This document shows positions 53,856-61,372 of a stretch of 64,000 bases of DNA, piece by piece. Position 1 is the stretch's first letter. Each line of letters begins with the position of its first letter. The notes under the pieces were generated by a model, which saw only the letters and a list, made by a program, of their open reading frames with translations, did no database searches and was not told where the DNA came from. This DNA comes from Candidatus Obscuribacterales bacterium (lineage in GTDB: Bacteria > Cyanobacteriota > Vampirovibrionia > Obscuribacterales > Obscuribacteraceae), in assembly GCA_020050685.1 (NCBI GenBank), contig JAGVKG010000041.1, positions 20,198 to 84,197 on the forward strand, given 5' to 3'. The position numbers and the translations under genes are program-made.

Positions 53856-55319
53856 ATGAACAAACTTCGCACCAGCACTAAATGGGATGCAATCATCCAA
53901 CAGATTGACGATTATCGTTATCTGATACCACGCACTTACAAATCCGGAATGCTTGTTGATGCAAAGCTTATTTCCAGTCCCGAACTGATGCAATCTGTTT
54001 GTCACGACTTGTCCATTGAACAAGCAGCCAATGTAGCAATGCTGCCGGGAATTCTGACGAATTCTTTGGCTATGCCCGACATGCACCAAGGTTACGGCTT
54101 TCCCATTGGTGGCGTAGCCGCCATGGATGCCGAAGATGGAGTGGTATCACCCGGTGGCGTTGGCTTTGACATAAATTGTGGCGTACGACTATTAATTACT
54201 TCGTTACGTGCAGAAGAAATCAGGCAACAATTAGAAGATCTTGTCTTAGAACTCTACAAGTCAGTACCAGCCGGTACTGGCTCAGCCGGCCCAGTCAAAT
54301 TATCTGAAAAGGATTTAGACGAAATTTTAGAAACTGGTTCAAGCTGGGCCATGAAAAATGGTTATGCCACACAAAAGGATTTGGATCACACCGAAGAATT
54401 CGGCCATATGCCTAACGCACACGCTGTCACCATTTCGGAAAGAGCAAAAAAGCGCGGTATCAGCCAGCTAGCTACTCTCGGCTCCGGCAACCATTTTCTC
54501 GAGCTACAAAGAGTCCAACAAATTTTTGAGCCGGAAATTGCCGAATCGTTTGGTCTATTTGCCGATCAAGTTTGCCTAATGATTCACTGTGGTTCACGCG
54601 GTCTAGGACACCAAGTCTGCACAGACTTTCTTGCCCGCTCAAAATCAATCATGAGCAAATATCAAATCAATCTTCCCGATCGTGAACTGGCTTGCATGCC
54701 AATTAATTCTGACGAAGGCAAAGAATATTTAAGCGCCATGTCTTGCGCTGCCAACTTCGCCTTTGCCAATCGTCAATGCATTAGCCACTTTGCCAGCAAT
54801 GCAATTAAAAAAATATTTGGTCAAGACACGGAAATAAATTTACTTTATGACGTCGCTCACAACATGGCCAAATTTGAAAAGCACCAAGTGGACGGGCAAA
54901 CAAAAAAGGTGCTTGTCCACCGCAAAGGCGCCACACGAGCCTTTCCTGCCGGACATGCGGATCTTGTACCGGCATTTCAAAAAACCGGACAACCGGTAAT
55001 AATTCCTGGCGACATGGGCCGCGCATCTTATGTTTTAGTCGGCACTGAAAAAGCGTTGGAAGAATCCTTCGGCAGCGTTTGTCACGGCGCCGGTCGCCTA
55101 ATGAGCCGCACGCAAGCACGCAAAGGACGGGTTGCCAAAGACGTGATCGAAGATCTAAGAAAAGCAGGCGTAATCGCCAAAGCCACTTCTCGAGAAGGTC
55201 TAACCGAAGAAGTACCGGAAGCCTATAAACCCATCGACCAAGTAATCGACTCAGTCCAAGGCGCCGGCCTAGCCAAACGCGTCACCCGCCTAAAACCGAT
55301 CGGCGTCATAAAAGGCTAG
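53856..55319 (+). CDS. rtcB: RNA-splicing ligase RtcB
   Basis: 487 residues from ATG 53856; a TTG at 53847 is also in frame. The segments MPDMHQGYGFPIGGVAA, GGVGFDINCGVRLL (metal Cys), HCGSRGLGHQ, and CHGAGRLMSR (guanylylated His) are all present. It joins RNA 2',3'-cyclic phosphate or 3'-phosphate ends to 5'-OH ends with GTP, in RNA repair or tRNA healing. No RtcR-type activator or RtcA cyclase is adjacent. It is followed by a structured repeat region. Confidence 0.97.
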   Translation: MNKLRTSTKWDAIIQQIDDYRYLIPRTYKSGMLVDAKLISSPELMQSVCHDLSIEQAANVAMLPGILTNSLAMPDMHQGYGFPIGGVAAMDAEDGVVSPGGVGFDINCGVRLLITSLRAEEIRQQLEDLVLELYKSVPAGTGSAGPVKLSEKDLDEILETGSSWAMKNGYATQKDLDHTEEFGHMPNAHAVTISERAKKRGISQLATLGSGNHFLELQRVQQIFEPEIAESFGLFADQVCLMIHCGSRGLGHQVCTDFLARSKSIMSKYQINLPDRELACMPINSDEGKEYLSAMSCAANFAFANRQCISHFASNAIKKIFGQDTEINLLYDVAHNMAKFEKHQVDGQTKKVLVHRKGATRAFPAGHADLVPAFQKTGQPVIIPGDMGRASYVLVGTEKALEESFGSVCHGAGRLMSRTQARKGRVAKDVIEDLRKAGVIAKATSREGLTEEVPEAYKPIDQVIDSVQGAGLAKRVTRLKPIGVIKG

Positions 55320-55343
55320 ATAACGACAAAACATCAGCGGAAC

Positions 55344-55618
55344 GCGTAGATAAATAATCCAACGGAAATCCAGCGTAGCGTAGCGCGGCGAGGAGCCGTG
55401 CGAAGTGGAGCGCCTAAATAAATCATCCAACGAAATTCAGCGCAGCGAAGCATTGCGAGGAGCAATGCGCAGTGGAGCGTCTAAACGTGCGGAATTGAGG
55501 CGACCCGGTGAGTCGCCGAACCGAAAGGCGACGGAGCACTTACAAAAAGGTAGGCACCCGTGGGTATGCCATGTCCGAAGGTCTTTCTTAGTAAATCTCG
55601 GAGTGGTTACCACGGGTG
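55344..55618. repeat. Structured tandem repeat region downstream of rtcB
   Basis: The 386 bases from 55320 to 55705 hold no convincing gene. Two 66-67-base units lie head to tail (55344-55409 and 55410-55476) with a third beginning at 55477. Each contains a hairpin with a GAGGA loop: GCGCGGC/GCCGTGC (55383-55389, 55395-55401) and GCATTGC/GCAATGC (55450-55456, 55462-55468). The stem bases differ but pairing is kept. Further on are GGCGAC/GTCGCC (55499-55504, 55512-55517) and a 9-base perfect stem CACCCGTGG/CCACGGGTG (55555-55563, 55610-55618) spanning 46 bases. This resembles REP/BIME-like elements or a structured RNA. Confidence 0.6.
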
Positions 55619-55705
55619 TAATTTCAACTTATCACATCTCAGCGATCACGGACGCAAAACTAAAGAAATTCACAAAAAAACTTTTGCAACACGTAACACA
55701 AAAAT

Positions 55706-56092
55706 TTATTGCCAGCCATAATCCTCGGCATAAGACTGGCGCCCCATCTTCTTTTCTTCAATGCCGGCGCCAAGATTTGGATCTAAGGCTTTCAACGCCT
55801 GAATTGCTTTGTTCCGCAATGCTTGATTTGGACACCAATTCAAAACGTGATCAAACTCTTTTTTACATTTAGCCATTTCGCCAACACGAAAATAGGCCAT
55901 CGCCAAATAGAGATGGCAAAACCAATAATCCTCTTCCACATTCAAGCCACGCGACAGATAATCAATCGCCTCAACATAATCTGCCGAACGATAAGCCATC
56001 AGTCCAGCCTTAATCGCGTCCTGTGCATTTTGGATTTTTTCGATTACATTCGGACTAATCACCGGAAATGGTGAATCTGAATGCTCAGACAC
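55706..56092 (-). CDS. Small TPR-repeat protein
   Basis: 128 residues. Residues about 20-90 contain two tetratricopeptide-like helix pairs (AIKAGLMAYRSADYVEAIDYLSRGL; FCHLYLAMAYFRVGEMAKCKKEFDHVL, cited in part as a TPR pattern of A8/Y11/A20/P32 type). No signal peptide is present, so it is probably a cytoplasmic protein-protein interaction module. It is a lone gene facing rtcB across the repeat region. Partner unknown. Confidence 0.85.
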   Translation of the reverse strand: MSEHSDSPFPVISPNVIEKIQNAQDAIKAGLMAYRSADYVEAIDYLSRGLNVEEDYWFCHLYLAMAYFRVGEMAKCKKEFDHVLNWCPNQALRNKAIQALKALDPNLGAGIEEKKMGRQSYAEDYGWQ

Positions 56093-56324
56093 TATTTCTC
56101 CTTCCCTTTTCTGCCAAAGCCAAAGAGGCTCAAGCCCCCGTAAGATTTCTACCCTAACCTTTACATCTTATCTCATGTAATTTTTGTCAATACTATTTCT
56201 GATAATGGACTGATTCTGCTTGCTGGTTTAACATTCTGGGTATGAGAGAACAGAGTACATTTATCTTTAAAGGTTAAATTGGCACAGACTGGCATTTGCG
56301 AACTTAGGAAAGGTATGGTCTGAA

Positions 56325-57221
56325 ATGTATCCGGCGTATTTGGTGAGATGCGGAATTGACTGGGTTAGACATGCAGATGAGTACAAAGACTCCAACCCGT
56401 ATTCCCGCTGCGAAGCGACAATAAAAACTTGCCAAAGCCTCTGGGAAGAGCAGCTTGGCAAACCAGACATGACGCTTTTGGAGCCAGCCTGCGTCGCTGC
56501 ATATTGGGCTGAATTTTTTAACGCTGAAGATCCACTAGCCGATGAAGACGATTGGCGCCAGGGTCTGATAAAACAATCCGGTCAACACGATTCCTTTGAC
56601 TCATGGCAAGAATCGTTTAAAAAGACGTACGCAAAAGTATACAAAGAGGACAACATTTGGCTTGGTGTGCTGATGACCTCATGGGCACACACGCACCAAT
56701 ACGAAGTTATTTTTGTGGAAGATGCCTGGGAGTTCCGTCCAGCCACGTCTTACTTGCCGACGGAAGAAATGTGGCGCTTAGAGCCCCATATGCTTACACT
56801 GGCAAATGTTCTTTCCACTTTGTGGGAAGAAGAAATGGCGCATTACAATGCCATGGGTTTTACAGTTGAAGAACATAACATTCCCTATTTGGGCAAGGTC
56901 GAATGTCTCGGCTTTGACACCAAACGTTATTCTGTCCAATGTCCACCAAAATCCACGTTAGAAACGGAAGTAATTGACGTCGGCGATTTGGTGGCAGACA
57001 TCATTTTGCCGGCCGGTGGCGATTGGTATAGGCATTTAGACAATGTCATATTTGCCAACGAGCTAATTGATATCACCGCCCTAATCAATCGCACCAAGTA
57101 TGTTTTTGGCAGCAAGCGCCGGCTCTTCGAATTGTCGATGAACGGCAATGCAGACAAAGCCCGCGAACAAGCCAAGGCTGAAGGCTGGCTTGTCTCCAAT
57201 GCCCAAGAAGCCCAAGTCTAA
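56325..57221 (+). CDS. Protein of unknown function, Trp-rich
   Basis: 298 residues, no signal peptide or membrane helix. It is unusually rich in Trp and acidic residues (CGIDWVRHADEY, AYWAEFFNAEDPLADEDDW, MWRLEPHMLTLANVLSTLWEEE). The C-terminal part (about 190-285) is more beta-like with GDLVADIILPAGGDWYRHLDN. The ribosome site AAAGG is 11 bases upstream. No domain recognised. It is convergent with rsmG, their stops abutting. A cytoplasmic enzyme or binding protein is possible but cannot be specified. Confidence 0.75.
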   Translation: MYPAYLVRCGIDWVRHADEYKDSNPYSRCEATIKTCQSLWEEQLGKPDMTLLEPACVAAYWAEFFNAEDPLADEDDWRQGLIKQSGQHDSFDSWQESFKKTYAKVYKEDNIWLGVLMTSWAHTHQYEVIFVEDAWEFRPATSYLPTEEMWRLEPHMLTLANVLSTLWEEEMAHYNAMGFTVEEHNIPYLGKVECLGFDTKRYSVQCPPKSTLETEVIDVGDLVADIILPAGGDWYRHLDNVIFANELIDITALINRTKYVFGSKRRLFELSMNGNADKAREQAKAEGWLVSNAQEAQV

Positions 57222-57956
57222 CTAATCCCCCAACGGCTGTTTGCGCATTTGCGCCGGTGTCCGGGGATAACAGCTAGCTGTTGCTTTCAATTTCTTGATT
57301 GTCATCACCACCAAATTTTTGCCCAGCACTGTTTGATCAAGGTTGACGACAGATTCAAGCTCCGCTCCTAATTTCGGCAGAGACTTGCCGGCTCGTCTTT
57401 CCTCATCCTCTAATTGGGCTTGCGACTTTTGCGCCAGTAGCTTTCCACCATCTTTCAAAAGCGGCAAGGCAAGCTCCGCCACCATATCAATTGGACCAAC
57501 TGCCCGAGCGGTTGCCAGATCAAAACTTTCCCGCAATTGCCGATTGCGCGCCAGGACCTCGGCACGCTCATTTACCACAGTCACTCGTTCGGAAAGCGAC
57601 AAATCTTCTGCCACCATCTGCAAGAATTTCGTCTTCTTGCCAATTGAATCAACCAGCATTACATCAAGCTGGGGACAAGCCATGGCCAAAATCATGCCCG
57701 GAAATCCAGCCCCTGAACCAATATCGACTAGACTTGCCGGACCCGCCCCAAAACATATCAGTGGAATAAGCGAAAGTGAATCAACTATATGGTTTTGCAC
57801 CAGCACTTCCGCATCACTATCTGCAACCAAGTTCGTATGCTCGTTATAGGAAGCAATGAGGCTTATAAATTTTTCGATTTGACTAACGCTTTGATCAGAA
57901 AGTTCAACTGCAAGCGCGTCTGCCTGCCTTCGCAAGAGTTCCATTGCCTTTTGCAT
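57222..57956 (-). CDS. rsmG: 16S rRNA (guanine527-N7)-methyltransferase
   Basis: 244 residues, a Rossmann-type SAM methyltransferase. The SAM-binding motif DIGSGAGFPGMILA and the following LVDSIGKKTKFLQMV, plus ATARAVGPI, are diagnostic of RsmG/GidB. It methylates G527 of 16S rRNA, and its loss gives low-level streptomycin resistance in other bacteria. It starts one base after the upstream gene stop, so the pair is co-transcribed. It is not next to gidA or parAB as in many genomes. Confidence 0.96.
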   Translation of the reverse strand: MQKAMELLRRQADALAVELSDQSVSQIEKFISLIASYNEHTNLVADSDAEVLVQNHIVDSLSLIPLICFGAGPASLVDIGSGAGFPGMILAMACPQLDVMLVDSIGKKTKFLQMVAEDLSLSERVTVVNERAEVLARNRQLRESFDLATARAVGPIDMVAELALPLLKDGGKLLAQKSQAQLEDEERRAGKSLPKLGAELESVVNLDQTVLGKNLVVMTIKKLKATASCYPRTPAQMRKQPLGD

Positions 57957-57957
57957 A

Positions 57958-58515
57958 TCAGACCTGTGTCTTCTCTATGAAACTCCGGAAACAGTCCTTA
58001 CAAAGCGCCACAATCGCTTGCCCATCTAATTGCCGGTCATCTTCCAGCCAAACAATTTGCTTGGAGGTGGGATCTTGTCGCGCCACTAAGCGGCGTGAAG
58101 GCGCAACCGAAGCCTCGTCAAACTTAAAGTCCATAGAACCACCATCCGAAACACCGGGGAGCTCCACAAATTCTACCGCCCCATTCACGCCACGAAAACC
58201 GCAGGTCCAACTCCCCCGGCTAAAGGTAAAATAGGTATTTTCTTCCGCATAGGTAAGTTCTGGGTCGTCAGAATTGGCAATGCCTGTCTTTCTGCGTTTG
58301 ACCCGAGAGCAAACAATACGCAAATGCTGATAAGCAACATGCTTATTAAACTCATCACAACAAGCGGTCATCAACATGCAAATTCTTTCGACAAGCGGTG
58401 CGGCCGCCAGGGCTTCTTCCCGCTTGCTAGCCTTATCTTGCCTAAACTGCGCGGCCTTATCAAGCTCATTCTTGTTTGCCGACTCAGCCAGGTCCTTAAT
58501 CCAACTAAAGTCCAC
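57958..58515 (-). CDS. Protein of unknown function upstream of rsmG
   Basis: 185 residues, no signal peptide. The N-terminal third is a charged helix (about 5-45). The middle has Cys residues in ICMLMTACCDEF. A beta-rich part follows with YFTFSRGSWTCGFRG and a VWLEDDRQLDGQAIVALCKDCF end. No domain recognised. It shares a transcript with rsmG (one-base gap). The context gives no clear role. Confidence 0.7.
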   Translation of the reverse strand: MDFSWIKDLAESANKNELDKAAQFRQDKASKREEALAAAPLVERICMLMTACCDEFNKHVAYQHLRIVCSRVKRRKTGIANSDDPELTYAEENTYFTFSRGSWTCGFRGVNGAVEFVELPGVSDGGSMDFKFDEASVAPSRRLVARQDPTSKQIVWLEDDRQLDGQAIVALCKDCFRSFIEKTQV

Positions 58516-58696
58516 CTTTTAGACCCCTTTACCGCCGAAACTAGCCAGCCCAAATTGAATTTGCACTAAAAATCACTACTACTCACCGTTTTCCTTCCCA
58601 AAGATATTAGAACCTTAACGTCTTTCTATCTCAAAAACGTCTGAAACCTGGCCTGCGAGGAATAATTTAGGTATCTGCGGTAGGCCCACTTAAATT

Positions 58697-59644
58697 ATGG
58701 CAAAATCTCAACAATCACGCGACGATCTTGATGACCGGCTGGAACTGGAAGCAAAAATTCTGGTTGCTGCCCTTAAGCAAAGCATTGATCGAGGCGATTC
58801 AGACGGTGCGGACTTAGCTTCGCATTTTTTGAGCAACCTTTTGCGCAAGCGCGCAGTTGAGGCTTATCAACGCATTCAGGAACATGACGAAGAAGAAATT
58901 CTGGTTCCGCCAGAAGCAATAGTCGAGCCGGATGCTGATGAGCTGCCAATTTCCAATGGCGTTGCCGAAAAGAAATTGCTTGAGACTATGGAAAGTGCAA
59001 CACAAGTTCAGGCTGAGCCAGTCACAAACGGCAAAGTTAATTTCTATGAATTGCTTTCTACCAATATGCTTTCCTCTTATAGAGAAATACATGTGCGATT
59101 TTTGCGCATGGTGAAAAGACTAATCTTCAAACATAGCTCGAGCAAAGAGCACGGCAACGCAACCAATTCTGACCGCACCTTTCGCCTTGAGTTGCGAAAT
59201 CTATGGGTAGCTCATGATGTTTTGAAAGATCCAGTGAACAGAGCCGATTATGACCTTGGTCTTTTGTGCAACCGGGAAGGCTCACATCTTATTGCCGACA
59301 ATGCCGACAAGCAAGCAGTCGAACAGTCTTCCAAATTTAGGATTGGCGAACTCTTACAAGCAGCAGAAATTTTGGATTCTTGCGAATTAGCCATTGCTGT
59401 GGATATGCATCGAGCTGTTCCGGAAATGATGTTTGGTCAATTCATGGTTAATCAAGGCTATCTAACCCAAGAAGAATTGGACGATGCGCTCTATGCCCAA
59501 AAACTAATTTGGTCAGGACAGCTCACCGTTGCTCAGTACCGTCAGGCCATGCTCGATGCACGTTCAAGCGAGACACCATTTCGCGACGAGCTGGCAAAGA
59601 ACGGCTGGTTACAGTCTCCCATGCCCGAAAGCGTGGAAGTCTAA
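58697..59644 (+). CDS. J-like domain protein lacking the HPD motif, with MshEN-like C-terminus
   Basis: 315 residues. Residues about 110-192 have a J-domain outline: NFYELLSTN at the start, a helix II region, and the closing LWVAHDVLKDPVNRADYD (compare A-x2-VLSDPxxRxxYD). The HPD tripeptide between helices II and III is absent (FKHSSSKEHGNA), so it should not stimulate an Hsp70. The C-terminus (about 245-310) resembles the start of PilB/GspE-like MshEN domains (FGQFMVNQGYLTQEELDDAL), which can bind c-di-GMP. The N-terminus is an acidic helix. An adaptor function is inferred only. Confidence 0.65.
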   Translation: MAKSQQSRDDLDDRLELEAKILVAALKQSIDRGDSDGADLASHFLSNLLRKRAVEAYQRIQEHDEEEILVPPEAIVEPDADELPISNGVAEKKLLETMESATQVQAEPVTNGKVNFYELLSTNMLSSYREIHVRFLRMVKRLIFKHSSSKEHGNATNSDRTFRLELRNLWVAHDVLKDPVNRADYDLGLLCNREGSHLIADNADKQAVEQSSKFRIGELLQAAEILDSCELAIAVDMHRAVPEMMFGQFMVNQGYLTQEELDDALYAQKLIWSGQLTVAQYRQAMLDARSSETPFRDELAKNGWLQSPMPESVEV

Positions 59645-59673
59645 TTCTCCAACGCATGTATCGTTCCCCAATC

Positions 59674-60609
59674 TTAGTTGGTACCGACTAATGTACCTTG
59701 CCTTTGCGCATGAGACAAATAAAGTCGAAGCACGGTCGAAAGTTGTTCGCAAATCAAACGCAAAACTTTTTGATCGCCCGGTTTATAAGTCTGCCCAGGC
59801 CAAGGAATAACAATCAGCAAGCCAACTCTCATTCCTGCAATATCAATTGGCTGCGTCAAAGCGTTATCAAAATTCTCGGCAGGCTTCGGGGCGTCTTCCC
59901 AGAGTGGTGGCAGACCAAGCTGCATCGCCAAACGAGCCGCATAAGCCTTTACTTCGTTTTCCTCTGAATCGCGCGATAAATCAAGCATCAATTTCGATTG
60001 TGCACCATGGTTCACGACCAAGACTGCCGCCAAATAATCAAACGCCGAGGACAGCAAAGCAAAGAGCTTCTCAGAAATTATTTCCAAATCCAGAATATCT
60101 TCCCCAATGCGGCGCACTTCATCTGTAATCGTCGCTTCAAACAAGAGGCGTTCCAGAAGTTGATGCAAGCGCCCATTTATTTCTTCAGCCGACAAGCTTT
60201 GGTTTGGATCACCAAGAGCTCTCAACTTCGGGCGCTCAACCGCTTCACCAAGAATCTCGCGAATAGCTTGCAATAGCGAATTGAAACCAGGTTCCTTAGG
60301 TATATAACGATCGGCACCAGACTTGAGTCCCCAAAACCTATCGATAGAACCATCAAGTTTGGTCAGCAATATCACAGGAGTGTCGGAAAGCTCCGGATCA
60401 TGCTTGACCAATCTGCACAATTGATAGCCATTGATACCGGACATAACCACATCAGAAATAATCAAATCGGGCATTTCTTTGTAAGCCAGAGCTATCCCTT
60501 CGGCACCACCCTGGGCAGACATGACGCTGAACCCTTCTGACTCTAACCGATGCCTAATGGTCAAAAGCTGCGTTGGACTGTCTTCAATCAGTAACAAGCG
60601 GTATGACAT
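59674..60609 (-). CDS. Response regulator with C-terminal GAF-like domain
   Basis: 311 residues. The receiver domain (1-125) has Glu9/Asp10, the phospho-acceptor Asp in LIISDVVMSGINGY (about 53) and the Lys in ILLTKLD. Its KxxGADRYIPKEP end resembles chemotaxis/CheY-like regulators. After a linker, residues about 150-300 form a helix and an alpha/beta domain similar in layout to GAF domains, with no DNA-binding helix-turn-helix or diguanylate cyclase motif. It would act through protein or ligand contact. No kinase is adjacent. Divergent from the LRV gene. Confidence 0.85.
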   Translation of the reverse strand: MSYRLLLIEDSPTQLLTIRHRLESEGFSVMSAQGGAEGIALAYKEMPDLIISDVVMSGINGYQLCRLVKHDPELSDTPVILLTKLDGSIDRFWGLKSGADRYIPKEPGFNSLLQAIREILGEAVERPKLRALGDPNQSLSAEEINGRLHQLLERLLFEATITDEVRRIGEDILDLEIISEKLFALLSSAFDYLAAVLVVNHGAQSKLMLDLSRDSEENEVKAYAARLAMQLGLPPLWEDAPKPAENFDNALTQPIDIAGMRVGLLIVIPWPGQTYKPGDQKVLRLICEQLSTVLRLYLSHAQRQGTLVGTN

Positions 60610-60864
60610 AAAATTCCTTTCGGAGTATGGCTAAGATCATTATGGCGCAAATGCCCGCCATTCGTACATATTCAGCACAAAATTTTTTACCAATTTTTTT
60701 GGCAACTATGGAAAACCCCATAAAACATGCTTGTTTGCACGATTACATACATCTTAGGCGCGAAAAGCGTGGCCTGGCCAGGCTACACTGGGTATATAAC
60801 TTATTGACGGGGTAACCGTCTTTGGCGTGCAGGCCAGCCATACTGACTCTCCCAATAGGTAGCA

Positions 60865-61332
60865 ATGATGACCAACTTCGAACCTGAGGCCCTGTCCTTA
60901 GTTACCGAAAGATATCTAAAGGCAGGACATCCAGAAACACGGCAAGAAGAGCTATGGATGTTGGCTGTTGATGAAATTGATAATGTAAGACGGCGTGTTG
61001 CAGAAAATCCCAATTGTCCGGTTGAGATTTTGGAAGCACTAGCGATTGACGACTTTATTGACGTGCGTATTGCTGTGGCCGAGCATCCAAAAGCCTCGAT
61101 AGATCTTTTGCAAAGATTGTGCGCAGACGAAAATGCTGACGTTCGTTATGCGATGGCTGAGAATCCCAACATTAGTGAGGATGTCCTGGCTGTGCTGGTA
61201 GAGGATGACAATCCTTATGTTAGCCATAGAGCCAAGCGGACTATGAAGGTAATTAAGCCAACTGAAGTAACTAACTTGAAGCCACGAACGAAAGCACAAC
61301 CAGATGTGCGTCAAGCGAATTTTGGCGGCTAA
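60865..61332 (+). CDS. Leucine-rich-repeat-variant (LRV/HEAT-like) protein
   Basis: 155 residues. Three to four repeats of about 24-25 residues follow the pattern VRxAVAENPNxPxxxLxxLxxDxxxD (VRRRVAENPNCPVEILEALAID; VRIAVAEHPKASIDLLQRLCAD; VRYAMAENPNISEDVLAVLVED). The pattern matches the LRV repeat first seen next to nitrogen fixation genes, a right-handed helical solenoid. AGGT lies close to the ATG. Cytoplasmic binding protein; partner unknown. It ends with a short basic tail. Confidence 0.85.
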   Translation: MMTNFEPEALSLVTERYLKAGHPETRQEELWMLAVDEIDNVRRRVAENPNCPVEILEALAIDDFIDVRIAVAEHPKASIDLLQRLCADENADVRYAMAENPNISEDVLAVLVEDDNPYVSHRAKRTMKVIKPTEVTNLKPRTKAQPDVRQANFGG

Positions 61333-61372
61333 TGTTTGTGAGCTTGAGCACCGGGCTCACCTCCGGCGGCTC

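Noticed and set aside
55405..55872. 155-residue plus-strand reading frame after rtcB
   Set aside because: It runs through the structured repeats and then antisense through the TPR gene. No ribosome site and no plausible protein features.
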